Origin: an uncultured Fibrobacter sp.
GTDB taxonomy: Bacteria; Fibrobacterota; Fibrobacteria; Fibrobacterales; Fibrobacteraceae
Direction: 5' to 3'
NCBI GenBank assembly: GCA_946414025.1
Contig: CAMKMX010000009.1
Location: forward strand, 21,049 to 85,048
DNA length: 64,000 nt
The position numbers and the translations under genes were made by a program. The notes beneath the pieces are model-generated. The model worked only from the letters and a program-made list of their open reading frames with translations, had not been told where the DNA came from and made no database searches. Every line of letters starts with the position of its first letter. Within the stretch, counting starts at the first letter, position 1. Of the stretch, positions 1 through 10,127 are shown piece after piece.

Positions 1-20
1 GGATTTTCGGAAACGACTCC

Positions 21-656
21 ATGTGGTACATATCTGTTTCCCTTGCGCTTTATTTAGCATTCCCCTTTATTTACCGTTTTCTCTTTAGTGGGAAAATGTA
101 TCCCCAAGTCAAATGTCTTGCCCTTATCACATTATGGATTTCCATCTGCTATGCCATTCACATTTTTTTTGCTGACTACTATAAATCTGTAGAATTAGGT
201 TTTCCTAAAATATGGATGTTCTTTTTGGGCATGCTTCTAGGCAAATTCGCCTACTCAAATACCAAAACATCCAAAACACACATAGCATTGTTCTGTTGTA
301 TTTCCGTCATGGCAGTCCTTTCAAATCTTTCGGACAACGACTTCATAAAGCCTTTTGCCGATTGCTTACTTAGGCTCGTGACAATCCCTATCGTTTGCAT
401 TCTATTCAACATCACCCAAAAATGGAACAGCATTGCCCACAAGATTCTTGGCTGGTTTGGAAAGTATTCCCTGGAACTTTACATCATCCACTTGTTGGCA
501 TACGAATCCATCAAATTCAGCTATCAATTCTTCAGTTCCATTCCGTACACATCCTATAGCAGAATTGGAGCAACCATTAGCATTATTGCCGCCGTCTCGA
601 CGTGTTCCTTCGTACACAACGGAATCAATCGACTTTTAAAAAGACAGCTCGTATAA
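21..656 (+). CDS. Acyltransferase-3-like membrane protein, C-terminal part (gene probably begins upstream of the window)
   Basis: Multi-TM ORF with WYISVSLALYLAFPF and GKYSLELYIIHLL motifs typical of acyltransferase 3 C-termini; open toward the window edge. Confidence 0.6.
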   Translation: MWYISVSLALYLAFPFIYRFLFSGKMYPQVKCLALITLWISICYAIHIFFADYYKSVELGFPKIWMFFLGMLLGKFAYSNTKTSKTHIALFCCISVMAVLSNLSDNDFIKPFADCLLRLVTIPIVCILFNITQKWNSIAHKILGWFGKYSLELYIIHLLAYESIKFSYQFFSSIPYTSYSRIGATISIIAAVSTCSFVHNGINRLLKRQLV

Positions 657-1235
657 GAAATTTACATGAATCCTGGTATATTGCGTTTTCAGGTTTGTTG
701 GAATCGAAATCTCAGGAGACACGCTCAGGTTTTTGACGGAAAAACTCATTCCCGCTAAAAAGCGGTCTTCCGACTTTCGGTATTCTGGAATATTCTTTAT
801 TCCACCAAAAACAGCGATTTCTTTCCATCCCGAAATTTTGCCAACGAACTCATAACCATAATTGAATTTCAAATCGCTATCATATTGGGGCCTAAAGCGT
901 CCGTCAAGTTCAATCAAACGATTAAAAAACAACGCATTCAAATACAAATCGGCCCCGTAATCATAATATGACCGTTCATACGTCGTCCCATAAAAAACAG
1001 AATACTGTCCAGAGACATTATCATTTATACGGAACCTGTAAAAGGGGCCCAAACGGACATATTGCGAGGCGTCCTGGATCCACAACGAATGCATCAAGGC
1101 AACACCCACGTTTTCACCAGGCCTAAACCCAGCAATGGCATATTTTGAATTTTCCACGCCAACAAATGCAACAGACGCCAAAGCGTTCCCCGCCACAAGA
1201 GTCAAAGAAAATATAAGAGATTTTAAAGATTTCAT
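636..1235 (-). CDS. Secreted/outer-membrane-like hypothetical protein
   Basis: Signal peptide (MKSLKSLIFSLTLVAGNALA), alternating aromatic beta-strand pattern, terminal ELSF. Confidence 0.5.
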   Translation of the reverse strand: MKSLKSLIFSLTLVAGNALASVAFVGVENSKYAIAGFRPGENVGVALMHSLWIQDASQYVRLGPFYRFRINDNVSGQYSVFYGTTYERSYYDYGADLYLNALFFNRLIELDGRFRPQYDSDLKFNYGYEFVGKISGWKEIAVFGGIKNIPEYRKSEDRFLAGMSFSVKNLSVSPEISIPTNLKTQYTRIHVNFLYELSF

Positions 1236-1834
1236 AGGAACTTCTTCAATTCGTTGCTTAAAATTTCATATCCTGCGGGACTAGGATGCAAACCATCGTT
1301 AAATAGTTCTTTTTTTATTGCGTAGCCATCTTCTAAAAAGAAGGGGAAAACATTGACGAAAGAGCCACCTTCAACTTCTAACATCACGCGAGCCTTAAGG
1401 CCCTGATTAAAAGATTCAATGTACTTATTTATGTTTTCACTTTGATCGTAATGCAGATTTCTCGGAAGAACCGACACAACAACGACGGACTCATAAGGAA
1501 TCCTCTTCAACATTTCAATATAACGACTTTCAACATTTTCCTTTATTTTATCATTATTCGTAGCCACATTCCCAACATCATTAGTACCTATTAGAACAAC
1601 CGCTTTTTTCCCTTCACACGAACTGACATCCCAATCAAGCACATCTTGAACCTTTCCACCAGACTTAGAAAGTTTCACAATTGAGAATTCCGGGAAATAA
1701 AAATCGAGATCCCACAATTCAATAATGGAATCCCCGATAAAACACAAATCAGTTTCTTCATATTCGTTCGAACAGGCCATTAAAAAACATGCACCCAAAC
1801 CCAGCAAGGTTTTTCTCAACAGGCCACACATCAT
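1232..1834 (-). CDS. SGNH/GDSL-type esterase lipoprotein
   Basis: Lipobox LMAC; FIGDSIIE block, VLIGTNDVGN, GLHPSPAGYEIL. Confidence 0.7.
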   Translation of the reverse strand: MMCGLLRKTLLGLGACFLMACSNEYEETDLCFIGDSIIELWDLDFYFPEFSIVKLSKSGGKVQDVLDWDVSSCEGKKAVVLIGTNDVGNVATNNDKIKENVESRYIEMLKRIPYESVVVVSVLPRNLHYDQSENINKYIESFNQGLKARVMLEVEGGSFVNVFPFFLEDGYAIKKELFNDGLHPSPAGYEILSNELKKFL

Positions 1835-2697
1835 TTCGTTTCCAAATTGATTTTGACAACAACAGGGAAATGGTCCGATGGAAAACGGTCTTCGCCATAT
1901 TGGCCAGGATAAGTATCCAAAAGGACGTCATATTCCAAGACGTTTATATTTTTCGTCACCAGAATATGATCCAGGCGTTCTTCTGATTTATAGTCATTTT
2001 CAAACTTATTGAATGTCCCCGCCACTTTTATCTTTTTCTGGGCCAAATTAAGGCAATCTTCAACAACGCCCGATTCCGTCAAGATTTTATAACCTGGACT
2101 ATGCTGGCTAAAATTCAAATCACCCATAACAATAACGGCAGCATTCTCTCCTGCAATTTCACGAATCTTGCGCAGCAACATCTTACAGGACTCCCGTTCA
2201 ACTTCTCCACCAGCATAATCCATGTGCGTATTGAAAACCCAAAAAACTTGAGAAGTATTACGCTCAACCAATTTCACCCACGTACAAGAACGAATGTACT
2301 TGCCGTTCCAACCAATCATCGGAACATCATCCCGCGGCGCAAGGTAGAACATTCCACTTTCCCGTTCATCAAACCGCTTTTTCTTGTAAAATACGGAATT
2401 GAATGTGCCAACCCTGCCATTTTCATGATTAGGGAATCCTTTTCGTGAAAAATTAGGCAACAAGGAATTCAATTCGTTCAATTCCCTGTTAAAATCTTCT
2501 TGAACGCCCCAAATATCAAAATCATTCGATTGTACCATCTTTACAATCGCTTCACGGCGATTGCCCCAAACATTTCCCGCAATAGAATCTTTCTTTATAT
2601 TAATACGGATATTCCAGGTTGCGACATTAATAGGTTCGGCAAAAGACGCCCCCACAAACAAGCCGCAAAAGAAAAGAAAGATGAAAAGTTTCTTCAT
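1831..2697 (-). CDS. Endonuclease/exonuclease/phosphatase family protein, secreted
   Basis: Signal peptide; VATWNIRI, GVQED, VMGDLNFS, DHILVTKN, PSDHFPVVV motifs. Confidence 0.8.
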   Translation of the reverse strand: MKKLFIFLFFCGLFVGASFAEPINVATWNIRINIKKDSIAGNVWGNRREAIVKMVQSNDFDIWGVQEDFNRELNELNSLLPNFSRKGFPNHENGRVGTFNSVFYKKKRFDERESGMFYLAPRDDVPMIGWNGKYIRSCTWVKLVERNTSQVFWVFNTHMDYAGGEVERESCKMLLRKIREIAGENAAVIVMGDLNFSQHSPGYKILTESGVVEDCLNLAQKKIKVAGTFNKFENDYKSEERLDHILVTKNINVLEYDVLLDTYPGQYGEDRFPSDHFPVVVKINLETK

Positions 2698-2706
2698 ATT
2701 CTTTTT

Positions 2707-3594
2707 TTATAACAAGTCGTTCTTCAAATTTGAAAGAACGCCTCTGACAAAGCCCTTCAACCCTATAGCTTTCACAACACGAGAACAATTGTATATTCCC
2801 TTCCACAGGGATTTCTTTAGCAACAAGTAGAACCAATATTCAATATGCTTTGCCCTGTATTGAGCATACCCGTTATCAATCAACAAGCCCTCACATTTTA
2901 ATGCGACATCGAGCCGGCAGAGCAAAGCATCCGCAGAAGACGCCCTAATCAGGGAACTTTCTCTGTATGTATAATTATAAAGACGAGAATCCACATATTT
3001 AACATTTTTGGCAAGCAAGGCAATACGCGTACTGAACCAGGCATCGTTGCTCCATAGAGTTTCATCAAAGCACACGTGATTGGCATCAACAAGTTCTCGA
3101 CGAATAAATTTCGCCCATGGGGCATTTCGCCTGTACCGAATATAGCCTTGATCATTTTCTCTTTTAGCCAAATCAAAAATAGAATTCGCCTTATGTTCAA
3201 AATCCGCCAGCAGCAGAGTTTCCGAATCTCTATAATTTATCTTAAAAAAAACAAGGTCACAAGCATCATCCTTGAAGGCGTCCATTTGGGAATCAAGCAA
3301 ATCCTTTTCAAAGAAATCATCGCAATCCGCAAATACAAGCCATTTACCAGAAGCTTTCAAAAGGCCGACATTTCGTGCATGCCCAGCCCCTAGGCCGCTT
3401 TTGTCAAAAACTACCTGAACGTTCTTTTTTTGAAGACCGGGAAATTTTTCAAAATCAACAACGGACAGATCGCTATTGTCATCTACGATAATCGTTTCAA
3501 CATCATCCCGGTCAGGAATTGAATCAAGGCACCTCTGCAAAAACGTCGGCAAGTTCTTGTGCGGAATGATGATGGAGTAATTATACATGGTCAA
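2707..3594 (-). CDS. Family 2 glycosyltransferase
   Basis: YSIIIPHKNLPTFLQRCLDSI, VDDNSD, LVFADCDDFFE. Confidence 0.8.
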   Translation of the reverse strand: MTMYNYSIIIPHKNLPTFLQRCLDSIPDRDDVETIIVDDNSDLSVVDFEKFPGLQKKNVQVVFDKSGLGAGHARNVGLLKASGKWLVFADCDDFFEKDLLDSQMDAFKDDACDLVFFKINYRDSETLLLADFEHKANSIFDLAKRENDQGYIRYRRNAPWAKFIRRELVDANHVCFDETLWSNDAWFSTRIALLAKNVKYVDSRLYNYTYRESSLIRASSADALLCRLDVALKCEGLLIDNGYAQYRAKHIEYWFYLLLKKSLWKGIYNCSRVVKAIGLKGFVRGVLSNLKNDLL

Positions 3595-4577
3595 ATTTCA
3601 AAAGCAGACTTGTTGGGAAGCAGTTTGTCAAATGTTTGTATAAGTTCATTCTTCAGTTTTTCAAAATCCATATTGGGATCGGAATCATTCAAGCAAACCA
3701 TCGGTTCTTTTTGATTCAAAATGACATCCTCAATTTCCGTCATGGTCAATTCTGAGATTTCTAAGAATCTGCCCCTGCTTCTACACGGAAAAAAGCTACC
3801 CTTTGCATAGCGCCAATACCTAAAGAGCCAGTTTGTCACATCATCATTTTGCCTGAACTTATGAGTAGTGGTCTCCTCAAGGGCCTCATGTTCCATTTTC
3901 CAAATCTCTTCTATAAGAGCCTTGGTGTGGGCAATCGGAAGATGGTCGTCATAAAAACCCGTAAACTGCCCCCATGGAATCAGGGCAACATTCCTATACA
4001 AATTCGCGCCATACTTTAGGGAAAAATACTTTTTGAAATTTCGCTTTAAGCATTTTTTCTTCGAGAAGTTTTTGTTCACAAGCGCCATGTTGTTGGCTCT
4101 TAAACTGAATAAGGATTCCCCATTCGGGATAAGCGCATTAAAAATGGCTCTGTCGCAGGGGAGGCCTCTCTTGAAAAAGAACTCTGGACGCAAGTTTTTC
4201 AACAGGAACATATCATCGTTAAAATAGACAAATTGTTCCGATAATCCAGGGATTTTATGCAAATTTAGTTCCAGAGGATTACAATTAAATGTCGGCAAAA
4301 CATCGGACTGTAAAAAATCAGAATGTTTCACTATATGCAATTTAGGGTGTTCCGTATTCAAAAATTTGGGCAAATGCCCATAGGTTACAAAATGGATTTT
4401 ATTTACCCACGGAGTAAATTTTTCAACAGCCCTAAACCAATACTGTAAATTATTCCAGTCACGAAAACGGATGACCGACTCTGGAGTATAATTCGGATTC
4501 CACTCGTTCTTCTCAGCGAGCCACTTCGGGTCATTTCCATCAACCCACAAAAGAACAAAGTCAATTGCATCTTTCAT
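3591..4577 (-). CDS. Stealth family capsular polysaccharide phosphotransferase
   Basis: DFVLLWVDGNDPKW (CR1-like), RFRDWNNLQYWFRAVEKFTPWVNKIHFVTYG, QFVYFNDDMFL, NDDVTNWLFRYW. Confidence 0.85.
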   Translation of the reverse strand: MKDAIDFVLLWVDGNDPKWLAEKNEWNPNYTPESVIRFRDWNNLQYWFRAVEKFTPWVNKIHFVTYGHLPKFLNTEHPKLHIVKHSDFLQSDVLPTFNCNPLELNLHKIPGLSEQFVYFNDDMFLLKNLRPEFFFKRGLPCDRAIFNALIPNGESLFSLRANNMALVNKNFSKKKCLKRNFKKYFSLKYGANLYRNVALIPWGQFTGFYDDHLPIAHTKALIEEIWKMEHEALEETTTHKFRQNDDVTNWLFRYWRYAKGSFFPCRSRGRFLEISELTMTEIEDVILNQKEPMVCLNDSDPNMDFEKLKNELIQTFDKLLPNKSAFEI

Positions 4578-4578
4578 C

Positions 4579-5676
4579 TTATAGCCACTGATTCAGAATA
4601 AATGATGTATATGGATACGTATCATGATAGCCGTTGAGGATAAACATATAATACCAGTATCCAATATAAAAACTCATTCCCAGAGCCCCCGTCACCTTTT
4701 GCAAAGCTTTATTCAAATGCGCACAGACAAAAGGTAACACAAAAACCTGGGTGATTACGAAATAATTCATAATACGTTCGGCATCATTGCCAATAAGCTC
4801 TCTCGCTTGTGTCGCCGCAACCATGACAATCAGAGAAAACGCCAAATAAATAGTTTCTTTTCTGAAAAACTTTTTCCTATAGTAAAAGAATATGATTGGT
4901 ATGGGCAATGTCATCAGGAACTTCGTAACAAAGAACCCATGAGTACTGTCTTTAAAATAATGCGCATAACTAGAATTCAGCCCAATTGAAGCTAACACCA
5001 CATCCACTGATTTTTGAACCAGCAAAGCCATGAGAATCCCCATAATCACCATGGACCACATCATTTTATACGACTGGGTTCTTCTAAGAAACATGAACAG
5101 GGGATAGATAACAAAAGCGACAAAAGCAGATATGTGAAAGGTGCAAGCTAAACCGACTACAAGTAAGAAGGGCAGCAATTTTCGCTTATAAGCATAGGTA
5201 CAAGCAAACAGGACTATTGCGCACGCAAAACTTTGCCTCATTTGGTTTAGCGATATGTTATAGTAAGAGAAATAATACACCAAAAGAGCCAGCCATACAG
5301 GCATGCGGTTCCTGAACACCAACAAAGCCTTCATAACAAAAATCATTTGCAGCGCCATCAAAATTCCGAAAAAAAAGTTGTAGCTATTCGTAAATCGGCT
5401 TACCGCATAATTTAACAACAAGTAGCCAGGTTCCATACGAACCATCCAAGAAAGATCTATCTCTGAATACCATCTACTTTGAGCCACATCTAAAAAGCAA
5501 TCTTTACCATAAACCAAAACGTCCGTGCCAATGCTATCATCGCGCACACCGGCAATCAATGCTACAGGCAAGATTGCGAGCATCACCAAAAACCAACGCT
5601 GTTTCGCATCACTGATTTTTGACGCCTTATAAAAAAACAGCGTTGATACGGCAAATATTGTAATATAGATAGACAA
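4579..5676 (-). CDS. EpsG/Wzy-like polysaccharide polymerase membrane protein
   Basis: About 10 predicted TM segments; LAGVRDDSIGTDVLVY and YYNISLNQMRQSFA motifs typical of EpsG family. Confidence 0.7.
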   Translation of the reverse strand: MSIYITIFAVSTLFFYKASKISDAKQRWFLVMLAILPVALIAGVRDDSIGTDVLVYGKDCFLDVAQSRWYSEIDLSWMVRMEPGYLLLNYAVSRFTNSYNFFFGILMALQMIFVMKALLVFRNRMPVWLALLVYYFSYYNISLNQMRQSFACAIVLFACTYAYKRKLLPFLLVVGLACTFHISAFVAFVIYPLFMFLRRTQSYKMMWSMVIMGILMALLVQKSVDVVLASIGLNSSYAHYFKDSTHGFFVTKFLMTLPIPIIFFYYRKKFFRKETIYLAFSLIVMVAATQARELIGNDAERIMNYFVITQVFVLPFVCAHLNKALQKVTGALGMSFYIGYWYYMFILNGYHDTYPYTSFILNQWL

Positions 5677-5678
5677 AT

Positions 5679-6773
5679 TTACAACTCTTTTAGATAAGCG
5701 GGAATCGATTGACTTTGATACTTTCTAAGGAACAAATTCTTAAATTCGCCCCTTGCGGCACAGTCAAACGCCATCGAATCCATTTTCTTCGCATAATCCG
5801 AAGGCGACTCGGCATGCAGCATAAAGTCCGAGAAATCCTTCGAAATGCCTTCAAAGGCGAATTCATTCCCGACAACAGGCGTACCGCATGCAAGCGATTC
5901 AACCACTTTCACCTTTACGCCGGCGCCCGAGAAAATCGGGGAAATAACAGCCTTGCTGTTCGCAATGATTTCATACGGATTGTCGACAAAGCCCAAATAC
6001 TCCACATTCGGAAGGCCTTCCACATACTTCCTGAAATTGTCTGGCAGGCCAATTCCAATAATCACATATTTTTCGGTCTTTGGCCGGCAGGAATAGACAT
6101 TGTCAAAGAACCATTTCAGTCCGTCAAAATTGTCGGGACGTTTCCACTTGCCAAAAAAGACAAGGCGGTCTTCGACCTTTTGAGGCACGGCCTTTACAAT
6201 GTTCTCATCCAAATAGAAATTCGTATAGAGGGAGCGCAAACCATACGCACTCTGCACCAAATCAACATCTTTCTGGCTAAATGTAAAGATGGTCAGTTTC
6301 GGCATATGCATCAAACGGCCTTCGGAAAGCCTCACGAATTTTGCAACAACGCCTCCATTATGGCCAAAGCGTTCCGCCATGACATCGTGAGACATCAAGA
6401 TTTTTTTTGCTTCCGGGAAATGTTTACCGTACAAAAGCATCTGGCTATGGTCCAAATACAGCAAGTCGTAGGAATTCTGCTTCCAGGCTTTTTTCAGGAA
6501 GCGCAGCAACCTGTAGCTAAAGCGGATAGAGAACGTCGGGTGAAGCGTCGGATGGTTAACAGCGTTCCAGAGCTTCACAAACGTAGAATTCTTGCAGACT
6601 TTTAAGACGCGGACATTCTCATTCGGACACACGTACTCTTTATCAAAGGAATATTTGTAATACACCAAATCCACCTGATTTTCCCTGGACAGGTCCTCAA
6701 GCAGTAATCTGGTGAATTTTTCTCCACCCGCCCTATCACTCGGCACATACGGCGTCAGAAACAATATTCGCAT
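5679..6773 (-). CDS. Glycosyltransferase (GT-B / GT4-like)
   Basis: N-term FLTPYVPSDRAGGEKF; C-term AVISPIFSGAGVKVKVVESLACGTPVV. Confidence 0.8.
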   Translation of the reverse strand: MRILFLTPYVPSDRAGGEKFTRLLLEDLSRENQVDLVYYKYSFDKEYVCPNENVRVLKVCKNSTFVKLWNAVNHPTLHPTFSIRFSYRLLRFLKKAWKQNSYDLLYLDHSQMLLYGKHFPEAKKILMSHDVMAERFGHNGGVVAKFVRLSEGRLMHMPKLTIFTFSQKDVDLVQSAYGLRSLYTNFYLDENIVKAVPQKVEDRLVFFGKWKRPDNFDGLKWFFDNVYSCRPKTEKYVIIGIGLPDNFRKYVEGLPNVEYLGFVDNPYEIIANSKAVISPIFSGAGVKVKVVESLACGTPVVGNEFAFEGISKDFSDFMLHAESPSDYAKKMDSMAFDCAARGEFKNLFLRKYQSQSIPAYLKEL

Positions 6774-6779
6774 AAATAC

Positions 6780-7700
6780 CTATTCGTGTGTTTTCCAATA
6801 GTTTTTATTCAGAGCGAATCGAATTCTAGTCTTTTTTGACAATTTCTTGTATCGGGCTCCCAACTTATTCGCCAAAAGCTTTGTCGCACATTCAAGAACA
6901 TAATAGCCTGCAGCGATAAACCGTCCCCGCCTCACCAATTGCAAAAGAATCCACTTCACCATCTTTATACCTTCAGATGCAGCGGACACATTGGCAAACA
7001 GGTCATCGTTCATTTTCATGAAGGCGGCGACATCAAAATTTCGAGTAAACTGTTGCTTTAGGGAATAATTGTGGGAATGATAAACTCCGGCAGTACCCAC
7101 ATAGGCAATCTTGTAACCGGCAAAGATAAACTGGGCGGCAATTTTCATGTCCTCGTTCACCAGGATATCCTTGTCAAAGCCGCCGATAGCATTGTACGCC
7201 GTCCTCCGATAAGCGGAGCAACAATCCGACGAGAAGAACGTCTTGACACCCAGATGCGGCAAGTCCTCCTTGCTACGGACAAACACATGCTCCGGGTAAT
7301 TGAACTCGCGGTTCAACTTTTCCGTCACGGTGGCATCATCCCTTGCAATCTGCCTTCCGCTGGACATCGCGATTTTTTCATCGTCCGCAAAGGGAGCTAT
7401 CAAGTTCGCAGCATAGTTTTCATCGACGGGCAAAGCATCCTGCGTTAAGCAGAGAATAATATCGCCTGTCGTTTTTTGAATGGCCATATCACGAGTGCCG
7501 CCATGATTAAAATTCCTGCGTTCGACATTAAGAACGGTCACACCCGCAAAAGACTTAGCGATTTCGACGGTCTTGTCTGTAGATTCCGAATCTATGACGA
7601 CAATCTCACTGAACCTTACCGTCTGGGACAAAAGCCTTTCAAGGAGAGCGCCGATGAAGCGTTCCGCATTTAACGTAGGAATGACGACACTCGCACTCAT
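6780..7700 (-). CDS. Family 2 glycosyltransferase (rhamnosyltransferase-like)
   Basis: SASVVIPTLNAERF, VVIDSESTDKT, LTQDALP; start chosen at Met12 of the supplied ORF, overlapping (ATGA) the preceding stop. Confidence 0.78.
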   Translation of the reverse strand: MSASVVIPTLNAERFIGALLERLLSQTVRFSEIVVIDSESTDKTVEIAKSFAGVTVLNVERRNFNHGGTRDMAIQKTTGDIILCLTQDALPVDENYAANLIAPFADDEKIAMSSGRQIARDDATVTEKLNREFNYPEHVFVRSKEDLPHLGVKTFFSSDCCSAYRRTAYNAIGGFDKDILVNEDMKIAAQFIFAGYKIAYVGTAGVYHSHNYSLKQQFTRNFDVAAFMKMNDDLFANVSAASEGIKMVKWILLQLVRRGRFIAAGYYVLECATKLLANKLGARYKKLSKKTRIRFALNKNYWKTHE

Positions 7701-8659
7701 TCGAGGACCTTTCCGTCGCAATCCCTGAACCAATCTTTAAACGCTTCTTCCAAAGAATAGCTAAGGGGGTAATCCTTTGCCAACTTCTGGCCATCGATAT
7801 TCGTCGAAACCATCAGTTTTTTTACACGGGCAGGGCATATACCCAGGCCCAAGCCACCAAGCATCCCAGCCACCGTCGCCGCAGCCATCATGGGCTTCTT
7901 GGGAATGTACGGAACATGGCGTTTCATTCCGGTGGCCTGCATCATGGTATTGCAAATTTGCTCAATGGTGAATGACGGATAATAGCAACAGTTGTAGAGT
8001 TGCACCTTCGGGGCAGAAACGTTTTCGGCCATGGCAAGCATTACGCGGACCAAGTCCTTCACGTAGATGCAAGCCTTGATGGTGTCCTTGCGCCCCGCAT
8101 AGGCAAACTTGCGGCTAGCAAGCCCCTTGTACAAGCGGGTCATATTGCCATTTTCACCCGTACCGAACACGATTCCCGGACGAACTATGGAAAGCCTGCG
8201 ATTTGCACTACCAGCAACCCACTCCCTGTGGATTTTTTCAGCAACCAACTTGGATATGCCATAGGGCGTGTTAGGCGTCGGGAGGGTATTTTCTGTTTTC
8301 AATTCCTCTGCCGCGCCATAGGGGGCTATACTACTTGTGAAAATAATGTTTTCTATACCATTTTTTTCAGCAAAAGCACAAACATTTTCTGCACCGCGAA
8401 TGTTGGTTTCAAAATAAGCATAATCTGGATGCCCCGGCGTACGGTGAACTGCCGCAAAGTTGAACACCAAAGTATTGGGTCCAAAGGACCCAGACATTTC
8501 TATCGGCTTGCGAACATCAACCTTTTGAGAATACTCAGAACCATCGGCAAGCAAGTCAGCAACATATACCTTAGCCTGCGGGTATTTTTCCCGAAGAAGC
8601 CGCTGCATATGCGTACCTACAAAACCGCTGCCACCAAATATGACAAAAGAGTCGAACAT
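7697..8659 (-). CDS. NAD-dependent epimerase/dehydratase (SDR)
   Basis: FGGSGFVGTHMQRLL Rossmann motif; YGISKLVAEK catalytic YxxxK. Confidence 0.85.
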   Translation of the reverse strand: MFDSFVIFGGSGFVGTHMQRLLREKYPQAKVYVADLLADGSEYSQKVDVRKPIEMSGSFGPNTLVFNFAAVHRTPGHPDYAYFETNIRGAENVCAFAEKNGIENIIFTSSIAPYGAAEELKTENTLPTPNTPYGISKLVAEKIHREWVAGSANRRLSIVRPGIVFGTGENGNMTRLYKGLASRKFAYAGRKDTIKACIYVKDLVRVMLAMAENVSAPKVQLYNCCYYPSFTIEQICNTMMQATGMKRHVPYIPKKPMMAAATVAGMLGGLGLGICPARVKKLMVSTNIDGQKLAKDYPLSYSLEEAFKDWFRDCDGKVLE

Positions 8660-8661
8660 CC

Positions 8662-10032
8662 CTACTCCGCCTTTCCCTTGCCGATGCTGGACACCTCGAA
8701 ACCAATCTTACGGAGGGCGTCAGCGTCCAAGATGTTACGACCGTCAAATACGAAGGCGGGTTTGGCCATAGAGCTATAAATTCGTTTCCAGTCCAGTTCG
8801 GCAAAGCATTTCCATTCAGTGCAGACCACCACCGCATGAGCGCCTTCGGCAGCCTTGTAGGGGTCTTCTTCAAATGTCACCTGGTCCAACACGTCCTTCA
8901 GGTCGCGCTTGGCATCAGGAATAGCCTTGGGGTCAGTCACCACCGGCATCGCATGTTCATTGAGCAGGTCACGGACCACCAGGTTCGCAGGGCTTTCGCG
9001 GGTATCACCGGTATTGGCCTTGAAGGCAAAGCCGAACACCGCAATCTTCTTGCCGGCGATGGTATTGAACATAGTCTCCAGCATGCGGTCCACCACGCGG
9101 TGGGTCTGCCATTCATTAATCTTCACCACGGATTCCCAGTAGGCGGCCACTTCGGGGAGTCCATAGTAGCCGCACAGGTACACCAGGTTCAAGATGTCCT
9201 TCTTGAAGCAACTTCCGCCAAAGCCGATAGAAGCCTTGAGGAATTTGGAGCCGATACGGGTATCCTTGCCCATCACAAAGGCCACCTCGTCCACGTCGGC
9301 GCCGGTCTTTTCACAAAGGGCACTGATGGAGTTGATGGAGCTGATGCGTTGTGCCAGGAAGGCGTTGGCGGTAAGCTTGGTGAGTTCGGAACTCCAGAGG
9401 TTGGTCGTGAGGATACGGTCACGGGGAACCCAGTGGGCATACACATCCACCAGTTTCTGACAGGCGGCAAGTCCAGACTCCGTCTGGTGGGACCCGATAA
9501 GCACACGGTCCGGTTCAAACAGGTCCTTGATGGCCGTTCCTTCGGCCAGGAACTCGGGGTTCGATAGAACCTCAAAGTGCAGGCCCTTGTCGTTGCTGTT
9601 CAAGATTCGTTCCATGGCGGCAGCAGTACGAACCGGCAATGTGGATTTTTCCACGATAATCTTGCCTTCGTCGGCAATTTCCAGAATGTTGCGGGCGGTC
9701 TTTTCCCAGTACTGCAGGTCAGATGCCTTTCCGGCGCCATGACCAAACGTCTTTGTGGGAGTGTTCACAGACACGAATATAATGTCCGCTTCCTTGATAG
9801 CTGCGGGAATGTCGGTGCTAAAGAAGAGGTTGCGGCCGCGAGCACGCTTCACCACGTCGTCGAGACCCGGTTCAAAAATCGGTAGGTTTTCGCTGTTCCA
9901 GGCATCAATACGATCCTGGTTGATATCCACCACAGTCACCTTCACATCGGGGCACTTGTCGGCGATAACGGTCATGGTGGGGCCACCGACGTAGCCCGCA
10001 CCAATACAAAGAATCTTGATATTGAAACTCAT
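8662..10032 (-). CDS. UDP-glucose 6-dehydrogenase-like protein
   Basis: [36 protein letters not shown] active-site Cys, [17 protein letters not shown]. Confidence 0.88.
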   Translation of the reverse strand: MSFNIKILCIGAGYVGGPTMTVIADKCPDVKVTVVDINQDRIDAWNSENLPIFEPGLDDVVKRARGRNLFFSTDIPAAIKEADIIFVSVNTPTKTFGHGAGKASDLQYWEKTARNILEIADEGKIIVEKSTLPVRTAAAMERILNSNDKGLHFEVLSNPEFLAEGTAIKDLFEPDRVLIGSHQTESGLAACQKLVDVYAHWVPRDRILTTNLWSSELTKLTANAFLAQRISSINSISALCEKTGADVDEVAFVMGKDTRIGSKFLKASIGFGGSCFKKDILNLVYLCGYYGLPEVAAYWESVVKINEWQTHRVVDRMLETMFNTIAGKKIAVFGFAFKANTGDTRESPANLVVRDLLNEHAMPVVTDPKAIPDAKRDLKDVLDQVTFEEDPYKAAEGAHAVVVCTEWKCFAELDWKRIYSSMAKPAFVFDGRNILDADALRKIGFEVSSIGKGKAE

Positions 10033-10058
10033 AGTAATTACAATGTAGAAAAAAGCTA

Positions 10059-10120
10059 GATGGCAGGTCGGAGCCCGCCATGACGAAAGCAGAAAATAGC
10101 GGGTCGCAGCCCGCTATGAC
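10059..10120. repeat. Two consecutive GTCAT hairpin elements
   Basis: GATGGCAGGTCGGAGCCCGCCATGAC (10059-10084) and ATAGCGGGTCGCAGCCCGCTATGAC (10096-10120). Confidence 0.85.
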
Positions 10121-10127
10121 GCCAGAA